From JBGTBQ01 sp041749275 (lineage in GTDB: Bacteria > Acidobacteriota > Blastocatellia > Pyrinomonadales > Pyrinomonadaceae): 26,181 nucleotides of DNA. This document shows, piece after piece, positions 1 to 6,670 of the stretch (position 1 is the stretch's first letter; each line of letters begins with the position of its first letter). The translations under genes and the position numbers were made by a program. Location of the stretch: the NCBI GenBank assembly GCA_041749275.1, contig JBGTBQ010000407.1, positions 1-26,181 on the forward strand, in the 5' to 3' direction. The notes beneath the pieces were generated by a model that did no database searches, was not told the DNA's origin, and saw only the letters and a program-made list of their open reading frames with translations.

Positions 1-160
1 TGTCGGCGGTGCGGCTCGTCGCGGAGTCCGGCGTCGGCTGCACGGGGATGACGCGGCGCGGTCGCGTCGCGCCCGACTGTGCGGAAGCCACGCTCGCGGC
101 GACGGCGCAGAGCACAAGCGCGGCGATGGCGGCGGTCAAGCTAATCTTCATTCTCATCAT
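1..160 (-). CDS. Exported protein of unknown function, N-terminal part only (runs off the left edge)
   Basis: The minus strand opens with ATG ATG AGA ATG at 160 and stays open to the window edge, 53 codons. The first residues form a standard Sec signal peptide: a basic start (MMRMK), a hydrophobic core rich in Ala, Leu and Val, and a likely cleavage after ASVASA near residue 27. The segment after it is rich in Pro, Arg and Thr, as in a flexible linker of a secreted or periplasmic protein. The mature domain lies outside the window, so no function can be given. The Shine-Dalgarno signal is weak. An open frame also exists on the opposite strand, but the signal-peptide pattern favours this one. 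Confidence 0.6.
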   Translation of the reverse strand, partial: MMRMKISLTAAIAALVLCAVAASVASAQSGATRPRRVIPVQPTPDSATSRTAD

Positions 161-444
161 GTCGGAAAGTTTTTCACAGCCTGAAAGGTTATTCAACTCG
201 CGCGGAGCCTCGGTTTCGGCGGGAGAGTGGCAATTCTTCGGATGCCCGCCGGCGCGGTTTGGGTTTGCCGTACAGGACGGAAGACGTAATCGTGAGCGAG
301 GGGAAGGGAAAGCAGAAGGAAAAAGATGGAAGGAGAAAAGAAAAGCGGGCGCTAGGTTAGCCGCGCGGATTGTTACTTTGTCCAAGTGGTCTGATGGCTC
401 CGCGGCAGGCGCGGCAACCTTGCCTGTTCAAGTGTCCGGCCTGT

Positions 445-1026
445 TTACGCCACTTCAATCGCGGGGCTGAATTCCGATTCGCGGTGGCCGACGCGGTAGA
501 TGTTGAGGCTGGTGAGCGGCGGGGCGTAGAGGTGCAACGTGATTAAGTTTTGCCCGCTCACGTCGGGGTTGCCGATCTGATGGATGTCGGGCACGTCGGC
601 GCCGTCGGTCGTTTGCCCCGCGCGCCACTCCCGCACAGTCTGATAAGCGAGGCCGCGCTCGCCGTCCATCCGGAAGAGCGTCTCCCACATGACGCCGCAC
701 AGGACGCGCACCGTGCCGTAGGAGCCGTCGTGGTCGTGGATGGGCGTGCGCTGTCCCGGCTGCCAGCAGATCATGAGCAGTTCGGCGTGCGCGGCGCGGA
801 CGATGCGGTGGCGCGAATAGTTCGCGTCTTTGAACCCGGCCAAAGGTTCCAACTCCGACCAGTTGACTTCGAGCGAGCGGAGCCACGTGTTCAACTCGGC
901 GAGCGCCGGCGCGCAAGTGAGAGAGATGATCCTGTCAGTGAGCGCCGTGAGCGTGTGACACGCGGGCTGCTCGTCTTGCGGCGCGCTCTGGACGGCGTGC
1001 GTCGGCTGTAGGTTAGTGGTAGACAT
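445..1026 (-). CDS. Cysteine dioxygenase family protein
   Basis: This 193-residue protein matches the cupin-fold cysteine dioxygenase (type I) family, which uses mononuclear Fe(II) and O2 to turn L-cysteine into cysteine sulfinate in the cytoplasm. The iron-binding motif is clear: HDHDGSYG supplies His97 and His99, and His149 in DIHQIGN fits the third ligand. The segment LHLYAPPL carries the conserved tyrosine (Tyr167) that in characterised enzymes lies next to the active site. Length agrees with bacterial members (about 180-200). The start is supported by AAGGAG about 11 bases upstream. It stands alone, divergent from the SRPBCC gene. A thiol dioxygenase acting on another thiol, such as 3-mercaptopropionate, cannot be excluded by reading alone. 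Confidence 0.88.
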   Translation of the reverse strand: MSTTNLQPTHAVQSAPQDEQPACHTLTALTDRIISLTCAPALAELNTWLRSLEVNWSELEPLAGFKDANYSRHRIVRAAHAELLMICWQPGQRTPIHDHDGSYGTVRVLCGVMWETLFRMDGERGLAYQTVREWRAGQTTDGADVPDIHQIGNPDVSGQNLITLHLYAPPLTSLNIYRVGHRESEFSPAIEVA

Positions 1027-1142
1027 CGAAAGTGGCTCCTTAGAAAAAGAGGTCGGCTGCGGAGGATGTAAATGTTTCTAACGCCAAAGCGAGGGGATGT
1101 CAAACGTCGTCGCGCCGTCATGCACAGGGTAGAATGTTTCCC

Positions 1143-1598
1143 ATGAAATTCATTAAGGAGAGCCTGATCCGCGCCGCGCCCGAACGTGTCTTCGCGTTCC
1201 ACGAACTGCCGGACGCCCTGCAACGCCTGACGCCGCCGTGGGAGAGCGCCCGCGTGGTGCGCGCCGCGCCGGACTTGAGCGTCGGCGCGGTGGCTGTAGT
1301 CGAGACGCGCCTCTTCGGTCTCATGCCCGTGCAGTGGGTCGCAAGGCATACGGCCTACGACCCGCCGCGGATGTTCGAGGACGTGCAGGATAAAGGGCCT
1401 TTCCGGAGTTGGCGACACCGGCACGTCGTCGAGCCGCACGCCGAAGGCGCGCTCTTGCGCGACGAGATCGAGTACGAGCCGCCGCTCGGCCCATTGGGCC
1501 GGCTCGCCGCGCCGCTCGTCGTCGAGCCGCGTCTGCGGAAGCTGTTCGCGTATCGCCACGCCGTCACGCGCGAGTGGTGCGAAGCAAGTCAAAAGTAA
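1143..1598 (+). CDS. SRPBCC (START/Bet v1-like) ligand-binding domain protein
   Basis: This protein of about 151 residues has the single-domain SRPBCC pattern: an opening strand (KFIKESLIRAAPERVFAFH), a helix with DALQRLTPPW, and later strands with a FEDVQDKGPFRSWRHRH segment, as in the cyclase/dehydrase-like members often found beside redox enzymes. Members bind hydrophobic ligands in a deep cavity; the ligand here is unknown. ATG at 1143 is preferred over ATG at 1134 because the shared family pattern begins at MKFIKES. A TAGAAT hexamer (1130-1135) ends 7 bases before it, which would fit a leaderless transcript. The last codons (Ser-Gln-Lys-stop) lie in the left arm of the inverted repeat at 1586-1617, so the present C-terminus is partly set by that repeat. 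Confidence 0.75.
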   Translation: MKFIKESLIRAAPERVFAFHELPDALQRLTPPWESARVVRAAPDLSVGAVAVVETRLFGLMPVQWVARHTAYDPPRMFEDVQDKGPFRSWRHRHVVEPHAEGALLRDEIEYEPPLGPLGRLAAPLVVEPRLRKLFAYRHAVTREWCEASQK

Positions 1599-2037
1599 AA
1601 GGGCAAAAGGCAAAAGTTTCAGAGGATTGATTTCTTGGTCGAGACGATTATCGCTCCGACTATCCTCATCAACTCTTCGACCTCTTGCTGCAATTCCGTG
1701 ATGCGTGCTTCTGGCATTACTTCAGAGGCGACGATCAAGCGAAGCCAGTAGGATGTTTCGCGCGCTTCTTTCAATGCGATGGCATTCTTGCTGATAAAAT
1801 CCGCCCTACTTTGTCCGCTTTTCGCTTCTTCAAGATTGGCGCCGATTGAAGTGCCCGATCTCAGTAGCTGCTTTGACAGAGACCTACCAACTCCCGGTTT
1901 CTCATCTAAGTATTGACACAATTTCACCACGCGGACGGCAAACTCAAAAGCGCGCTCACGTATATCATTGCCATGCCCTTGGTTGTTAACTCCCAACGCT
2001 TGCATACTTTTGCCTTTTGCCTTTTTACTTTTGACTT
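1586..2037. mobile_element. 452-bp inverted-repeat element carrying a four-helix-bundle gene
   Basis: Two arms of 32 bases, at 1586-1617 and 2006-2037, are reverse complements with a single mismatch. They are built from AAAAGG / CAAAAGG-type purine runs. They enclose one gene on the minus strand whose ATG directly abuts the right arm. The left arm supplies the stop codon of the SRPBCC gene, and the right arm lies just after the stop of the membrane protein at 2040. GAAG next to both arms suggests the repeat is slightly longer with a one-base bulge. Transcribed through, the arms would form a long stem with the gene in its loop, as in intervening sequences of 23S rRNA genes. No target duplication was found, so mobility is inferred. 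Confidence 0.65.
1619..2005 (-). CDS. Four helix bundle protein (23S rRNA-intervening-sequence protein family)
   Basis: This 128-residue protein fits the family first found as ORFs in intervening sequences of 23S rRNA genes. Recognisable parts are NDIRERAFEFAVRVVKL at the start, LLRSGTSIGANLEEA in the middle (the most conserved family stretch), and the ARETSYWLRLIV helix. The length is typical (110-130) and the fold is expected to be an antiparallel four-helix bundle; a molecular role is not established. It overlaps no rRNA here. Base composition is clearly less GC-rich than that of its neighbours, which fits transfer. The start codon sits exactly at the edge of the right repeat arm, whose AAAAGG sequence would have to serve as ribosome binding site. 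Confidence 0.88.
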   Translation of the reverse strand: MQALGVNNQGHGNDIRERAFEFAVRVVKLCQYLDEKPGVGRSLSKQLLRSGTSIGANLEEAKSGQSRADFISKNAIALKEARETSYWLRLIVASEVMPEARITELQQEVEELMRIVGAIIVSTKKSIL

Positions 2038-2039
2038 CT

Positions 2040-3122
2040 TCAGTCCATCCTGAGTGCCTTGCCGACCGACGGGTCGCGGCGCACGCGCCAGATTTTCGCG
2101 TCGAGATGGTAGTGGATGAAGGCGTAGCCCCAGAGAAAGCCGGAGGCGAGTTGCGTCGAGAAGGATTCCGGGTCGGCGGCGTGGTTTACATACTGGCGCG
2201 GCGCCTGATACCAGATGCCGAAGAGCACGCCGAAGATGACGTAGTAGATGAGTCGTCGGCTGATGAACTCCGCCGCGCCGTGACGCTCGCGGCAGCCTTC
2301 GTCCTTTTTGTACTTCTGGTTATGAAACCAGACGAGACGATGGTATTGCAGGTTGTGATAGATCGTCAGCATGGCGACGATGGCGATGGGCTTGTGCGGC
2401 ATCGGCGTCAAGAGCACGACCCAGTGCATCGGAATCGCCGCCGCGAGCAAAAGATATTTCGGCACGTTGAGCGGCAGCCCCGTCAAGCCTCGCTGCACCT
2501 GTCTGCCGAGCCACGCTGACGTGACTATCACGGTCGCGGCAAGCAGCAGCGCTTCGAGATAGCCGATGCCGCCGAGCAGCACCGCCGGGACGCGCGCCAT
2601 CGCTTCGCGGTCGCGCGCGACAAAGGCGACGAACGGAGTGGTGAAGGCTAAGAGCAGGAACGCGCGGTCGAGCGCGTTATCCACGATGGCGAGGTCGCCG
2701 TTCTTCTTTTTGTAGAGCACCATGAAGCCGTAGTGCTGTTTGACGAGGTGGTAATAAGCCCACAGCGCCGCGACGAAGAAGAAGACGAAACCCGCGCCGA
2801 CGAAGACCAGCACGGGGCCGGCGAGGAAGAAGAGAAGTGACCACGCGAGCAGACGCCGACGCGCGCGCCGCTCCTCGCGGTCGAAGTAGGTGCGCGAGAA
2901 GGTGGCGAAGACGTGCGGCGCGTCAACCAGCACGGCCCACGCGACCATCATCGGCACCAGCGGCAAAAGGCCGCCGACGTACAGCGCGAACAGCGCATAG
3001 CTCGTCAAGACCGACCCGATAAACCACACCAGATCGTCCCGCGCGCCGATGATCCAGCGTAGGCTGACGGCGCGAGCCTCGGCCATGCTGGCTGGCTGCG
3101 CTGTGGTTGTGAAAGCGGACAT
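2040..3122 (-). CDS. Uncharacterised polytopic membrane protein with histidine clusters
   Basis: This 360-residue protein has about eight hydrophobic segments (for example near residues 30-60, 90-125, 150-170, 180-200, 218-240 and 293-312), separated by short basic loops. I do not recognise a named family with certainty. Its histidines stand out: VDAPHVF, YYHLVKQHYG, IYHNLQYHRLVWFHN and FIHYHLDAKIW are spaced like the metal-binding boxes of membrane diiron oxygenases and desaturases, with the last one near the C-terminus. That resemblance is suggestive only. The gene is divergent from the pyrophosphatase gene, with 126 bases between them. It ends two bases before the inverted-repeat element. 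Start chosen at ATG 3122; a second ATG at codon 13 is possible. Confidence 0.7.
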   Translation of the reverse strand: MSAFTTTAQPASMAEARAVSLRWIIGARDDLVWFIGSVLTSYALFALYVGGLLPLVPMMVAWAVLVDAPHVFATFSRTYFDREERRARRRLLAWSLLFFLAGPVLVFVGAGFVFFFVAALWAYYHLVKQHYGFMVLYKKKNGDLAIVDNALDRAFLLLAFTTPFVAFVARDREAMARVPAVLLGGIGYLEALLLAATVIVTSAWLGRQVQRGLTGLPLNVPKYLLLAAAIPMHWVVLLTPMPHKPIAIVAMLTIYHNLQYHRLVWFHNQKYKKDEGCRERHGAAEFISRRLIYYVIFGVLFGIWYQAPRQYVNHAADPESFSTQLASGFLWGYAFIHYHLDAKIWRVRRDPSVGKALRMD

Positions 3123-3187
3123 CAGAGTTTCGGGAACGTCCGGCTCGCACGCATGGACACGGAACCGGCGCGGCGCTCATAATCGCG

Positions 3188-3193
3188 TAAAAT
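3188..3193 (+). promoter_or_regulatory. Possible -10 element for the pyrophosphatase gene
   Basis: A TAAAAT hexamer stands in the divergent spacer about 55 bases before the pyrophosphatase start. No convincing -35 hexamer was seen at the right distance, so this is a weak call based on one box and its place. A good ribosome site (GGAGG at 3233-3237) follows. Confidence 0.3.
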
Positions 3194-3248
3194 TTAACCG
3201 GCGAGGCGGAGGGATTTTAGCACAGCCGCCACGGAGGATTTAGACGAG

Positions 3249-3938
3249 ATGTCCGACAACGACAAGGCGCTCCACGAACTGCTTTCACTACTCTTCGCGG
3301 CGCATCCGTGGCATGGCGCGGAGGCGGGCGAGGACGCGCCGGCGGCGGTCAACGCCTACATCGAGATCGTGCCGACCGACGCCGTGAAGTACGAACTCAG
3401 CAAACGCACCGGCCATCTCCGGCTCGACCGCCCGCAGCGTTATTCCTCCTTCCCGCCGACGCTCTACGGCTTTATCCCGCAGACCTACTGCGGCGACCGC
3501 GTGGCCGCGCTGTGCGAGGAGCGGTGCGGCGTCGAAAACATACGCGGCGACGGCGACCCGATGGACATCTGCGTGCTGACGGAAAAGCCGCTCGCGCACG
3601 GCGGCCTCTTCGTCCGCGCGCGGCCTATCGGCGGCCTGCGGATGATTGACGGCGAAGAGGCCGACGACAAGATCATCGCCGTACTCGAACGCGACGTGGC
3701 CTACGGTCACATCAACGACGTGAAGGAAGTTCCCTCCGGTCTCGTCGAGCGGCTGCAACACTATTTCCTCTCCTACAAGCAACTGCCGCAGGAGGCGCCG
3801 CGCCGCGTCGAAATCGCCGACGTGTACGACCGCGCGGAGGCGCTCAATGTCATCAACCGGAGTTTTGAAGATTACCGCGCGCGCTTCGGCGCCCCCGAAA
3901 ATCGCATCGGCGAATTGCGGCGGCTGCTGGCAGGGTAA
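3249..3938 (+). CDS. ppa: Inorganic pyrophosphatase, class I (soluble)
   Basis: The protein hydrolyses pyrophosphate to phosphate in the cytoplasm, pulling biosynthetic reactions forward. The class I core is clear: YIEIVPTDAVKYELSKRTG (residues 37-55), the RYSSFPPTLYGFIPQTYCGD strand pair (64-83) and the family signature DGDPMD with metal-binding Asp101, Asp103 and Asp106. Asp134 and Asp139 in MIDGEEADDK complete the metal site. At 229 residues it is longer than the bacterial standard (about 175), with an extra N-terminal stretch of about 30 residues and a longer C-terminal region, as in many non-proteobacterial members. The start is backed by GGAGG upstream. It stands alone between a divergent membrane-protein gene and a lower-GC nuclease-like gene. 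Confidence 0.9.
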   Translation: MSDNDKALHELLSLLFAAHPWHGAEAGEDAPAAVNAYIEIVPTDAVKYELSKRTGHLRLDRPQRYSSFPPTLYGFIPQTYCGDRVAALCEERCGVENIRGDGDPMDICVLTEKPLAHGGLFVRARPIGGLRMIDGEEADDKIIAVLERDVAYGHINDVKEVPSGLVERLQHYFLSYKQLPQEAPRRVEIADVYDRAEALNVINRSFEDYRARFGAPENRIGELRRLLAG

Positions 3939-3979
3939 GCGGCGTCTATCGTTTGCTAGACAACAGGGAGCAATGCTCG

Positions 3980-4834
3980 ATGGAAACTGGGGAAATCGCA
4001 CAACCAATCTCTGGAAATAAGCCTTATCAGGAGCGAGCACGGAGAGCTTTGCCTTTACTTGTGCGCCAAGCTGAAGCGCAGACCACAGTCTATTATTCAG
4101 ACTTAGCGTTGGAACTCGGAATGTCGAATCCGCGGAACCTGAATTACGTTCTCGGCAGCATTGGGCAAGCATTACAACTCCTTGAGGCAGAGTGGGAGGA
4201 GGTTATTCCCCCGATCCAGTGCTTGGTTATAAACCGAAACACTGAACTGCCCGGAGAAGGCATAGGTTGGTTTATCACCGAGAAAAATGATTTTCGAAAG
4301 CTTTCTCGAAAACAACAGCGGGAAATCGTAAAAGCGGAACTACAGAGAATCTTCGCTTACCGGAAATGGTCAAAGGTATTGGAAGCGTTGGGACTAAAAC
4401 CAGTCTCTGTTGATTATTCGGCATTGCTGACAAAAGCATCTACATTCAGGGGTGGCGGTGAAGGGGAAAGACATAAAAAGCTGAAGTGGTTTGTTGCTCA
4501 ACACCCGGAAGCCATAAAGTTGCCCCGCACTGTATCAAGTGGACAAGTAGAATACCCTCTTCCGTCAGGCGACAGCTTAGACGTTATGTTCACAGATGGA
4601 GACGATTGGATTGCAGTTGAAGTTAAATCTTCCATCTCAGTGCCAGCCGACATTCTCAGAGGGCTGTTTCAGTGTGTGAAGTATCGTGCGGTAATCGAAG
4701 CATACCAAGCCGCGAAATATCTGCCGCAGAGCGCAAGAACAATTCTGGTACTGGAAGGTTTGTTACCTGACGGCTTGATTCCTTTGAAAAACATACTTGG
4801 GATTGAAGTCATTGAGAACATTACGCCACTCTGA
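3980..4834 (+). CDS. PD-(D/E)XK nuclease-like protein, possibly acquired
   Basis: This 284-residue protein has two parts. Residues about 15-140 look like a helical, DNA-binding type region (YYSDLALELGMSNPRNLNYVLG resembles a winged helix). Residues 160-240 carry a restriction-endonuclease-fold signature: Glu163 in a helix, Asp201 in GDSLDVMF, then Glu214-x-Lys216 in IAVEVKSS, followed by QCVKY, a QxxxY arrangement like that of RecB-family nucleases. The function is unknown; DNA cleavage or repair is an inference. Two sampled lines of the gene give about 42% and 52% GC against roughly 70% in a neighbouring line, a sign of transfer. ATG 3980 was chosen over the upstream in-frame TTG at 3953 because GGGAG lies 9 bases before it. 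No methylase or defence partner is adjacent. Confidence 0.7.
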   Translation: METGEIAQPISGNKPYQERARRALPLLVRQAEAQTTVYYSDLALELGMSNPRNLNYVLGSIGQALQLLEAEWEEVIPPIQCLVINRNTELPGEGIGWFITEKNDFRKLSRKQQREIVKAELQRIFAYRKWSKVLEALGLKPVSVDYSALLTKASTFRGGGEGERHKKLKWFVAQHPEAIKLPRTVSSGQVEYPLPSGDSLDVMFTDGDDWIAVEVKSSISVPADILRGLFQCVKYRAVIEAYQAAKYLPQSARTILVLEGLLPDGLIPLKNILGIEVIENITPL

Positions 4835-4872
4835 GAGAGCCTGCGGATAGATGAGGGCAATCTGCTTGCACA

Positions 4873-5115
4873 TCAATTCCTGCTCAATGTTTCTTCAATT
4901 CCGCAGCGCGGGCAGACGAGCGTGCGGTGCGCGGTGTCCTTCCAGCGCGCGAGCGTGGTTGATGAGAGGCGCGTCTCCTTCTCTTCCGCTTCACCCTCGC
5001 GGAAGAAGCGCGGAAGCTGTGAGTCCGTGCGCGAAGTCTCAGTAACGCACTCCGCGCGGCAGCGCTTGCACGTCCAACCATAACCTTCGTTGATGAAGTG
5101 CTCCGACTCTCGCAC
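4873..5115 (-). CDS. Small zinc-ribbon protein, function unknown
   Basis: This protein of about 80 residues has two CxxC pairs, TCKRC near the start and VCPRC near the end, about 45 residues apart, which is the pattern of a split zinc ribbon. Between them is a charged, Glu/Arg-rich linker. The conserved-looking start EHFINEGYGWTCKRC suggests a real gene and not a shadow. No ATG is available. GTG at 5115 is chosen because it lies past the hairpin of the upstream terminator; an in-frame TTG at 5151 would put the start inside the terminator loop. The product is unknown; such proteins often bind nucleic acid or another protein. It runs convergent to the nuclease-like gene, 38 bases away. Confidence 0.55.
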   Translation of the reverse strand: MRESEHFINEGYGWTCKRCRAECVTETSRTDSQLPRFFREGEAEEKETRLSSTTLARWKDTAHRTLVCPRCGIEETLSRN

Positions 5116-5126
5116 GGAAAAAATTA

Positions 5127-5169
5127 GAGGGCAGAGGCGCGTGAAAGTCAACCACGCGCCTCTGCCCTC
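5127..5169 (-). terminator. Intrinsic terminator of the HtrA-type protease gene
   Basis: A perfect 17-bp inverted repeat (arms 5127-5143 and 5153-5169, 9-base loop) lies 27 bases after the protease stop. On the minus strand it is followed by TAATTTTTT. The strong GC stem plus T-run is a textbook rho-independent terminator. It also separates the protease from the zinc-ribbon gene downstream. Confidence 0.85.
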
Positions 5170-5196
5170 ACGGCTTGTCTCTACTCTGTTGCGTCC

Positions 5197-6369
5197 CTAT
5201 TCCTGACGCCGCAAGCCGCCGCGCCGCCCCTGATCCGGGAGCAGACGGACGGGGATGGTCGCGCGCCGGTTGTCGCGGAAAACTTCGACTTGCAACACGT
5301 CGTTGAACTGGTGCTTGTCGAGGATGCGGAAGAGGTCGTTCTGGACGGCCACCTTCTCGCCGTCAATCGCCGTGATGATGTCGCCGAGGATGAGATCGCC
5401 ATCATCCGTCTGGGCGAGACCCTTCAACCCGGCGGCGGCGGCGGAGCCGTTCGGCTCGACCTGCAAGATGAGTAAGCCCTCGTCAATCGGCAAGCGGATG
5501 CCGCGCAGATCAGTGACGCTGCGCGGGTAGATGCCGAGCTTGGGCCGCAGGACGCGACCGTCGCGGATGAGCTGCGGCACGACGCGCCGGGCGATGCTGG
5601 CGGGGATGGCGAAGCCGATGCCGACCGAGCCGCCCGACGGCGAGAGGATTTGCGAGTTGATGCCGATCATGCGCCCCTGCGAATCGAGGAGCGGCCCGCC
5701 GGAGTTGCCGGGGTTGATCGAGGCGTCCGTTTGAATCGCGCCCTCGATGATGCGCCCGTTGCGCGCCTCAATCGGGCGCTGCAAGCCGCTGATGACGCCG
5801 GTGGTGAGCGTGCGGTCAAAGCCGAAGGGGTTGCCGATGGCTAAGACTTTCTGCCCGACCGTGAGCCGGTCCGAGTCGCCGAACTGGACGACGCGGAGCA
5901 ACTCGCGCGGCGCGCGCTCAACCTTGATGACGGCGAGGTCCGTGTCCGGGTCGCGCCCGACGACGCGCGCCGGGTAGGTCTTCTCGCCGCCGAAGTTGAC
6001 GGTCAGTGTGTCGGCATCGGCGACGACGTGCTCGTTGGTCAGGATGTGTCCCTGCTCGTCAATGAGCGAGCCGGAGCCGGAGCCGCGCCCGCCCGGATCG
6101 AAAAAGCCGCGAGGCCGCGTCATCGCGCTAATCGAGACGACGCCGGGCGAAATGGCCTTGAAGACTTCGATGTTGTTGCGTTCGTCCGTGGCGACCGAAG
6201 GGTCTGTGATGCCGGGGATATCCGCCGCCGCCGGCTCGCCCTCGTTAAAGGCCGCTCCCCGCGGTTGGAGACGGCTGCCCCAGTAGTCAAAGGAGGCCAC
6301 GGTCGCCGCCGCGAGGACTGCCGACAGCAGCGCGATGGACAGGATTTGTCGTGCTGAAAGATGATACAT
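5197..6369 (-). CDS. HtrA/DegP-type trypsin-like serine protease with PDZ domain
   Basis: This 390-residue protein is an envelope quality-control protease of the S1C family. Residues 8-27 form a single membrane anchor or uncleaved signal. The trypsin-like domain spans about 65-270 with the complete triad: His114 in TNEHVV, Asp144 in DTDLAVIK and Ser223 in GNSGGPL. The segment IQTDASINPGNSGGPLL is diagnostic. One PDZ domain follows (about 275-375). The single PDZ and N-terminal anchor are closer to DegS/HhoA-type proteins than to two-PDZ DegP. AAGGAAG lies 8 bases before the ATG. The upstream 300 bases are shared with the end of the tnpB element. Regulation by envelope stress is usual for the family but no motif was seen. 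Confidence 0.93.
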   Translation of the reverse strand: MYHLSARQILSIALLSAVLAAATVASFDYWGSRLQPRGAAFNEGEPAAADIPGITDPSVATDERNNIEVFKAISPGVVSISAMTRPRGFFDPGGRGSGSGSLIDEQGHILTNEHVVADADTLTVNFGGEKTYPARVVGRDPDTDLAVIKVERAPRELLRVVQFGDSDRLTVGQKVLAIGNPFGFDRTLTTGVISGLQRPIEARNGRIIEGAIQTDASINPGNSGGPLLDSQGRMIGINSQILSPSGGSVGIGFAIPASIARRVVPQLIRDGRVLRPKLGIYPRSVTDLRGIRLPIDEGLLILQVEPNGSAAAAGLKGLAQTDDGDLILGDIITAIDGEKVAVQNDLFRILDKHQFNDVLQVEVFRDNRRATIPVRLLPDQGRRGGLRRQE

Positions 6370-6670
6370 GGTGCACTTCCTTAAAGATTACAGAAACGAT
6401 TCAAAGCCATCTGACGCGACTTTAAGATGCCCGCCCGACGAGGTGCGTTGCGCGGCGGACGCTCGCGGTCAATCGGCGTCAAAGTCAAGGATTGCGCTTG
6501 CGATGCTACTACGAGGCAGCGCCGGTGCAAGTTCATGCGCCGCGCGTAGTTTCTACGCACGACACAATTCACGCGCTTGAGCCGTTCGTTATTATTTCGC
6601 CCCGTGGGCGAAAAGGTTCCATGGAAGAGGTAAGTCACCCCACGAATAAATTCGGGGGCTTTTCCCTGTA
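6370..6670. other. Spacer between the protease gene and tnpB: leader plus IS right end
   Basis: This stretch has no convincing gene. It holds the right-end hairpin of the tnpB element (6638-6658) and an 8-bp stem with a 3-base loop at 6595-6613 (TTTCGCCC paired with GGGCGAAA). It also has a 6-bp stem at 6544-6558 (GCGTAG paired with CTACGC). The part close to 6370 must contain the protease promoter, but no clear -35/-10 pair was found. Confidence 0.5.

Noticed and set aside
9..470. Open frame of 153 codons on the plus strand at the left end
   Set aside because: It is antisense to a clear signal-peptide gene, has no domain pattern and owes its length to high GC.
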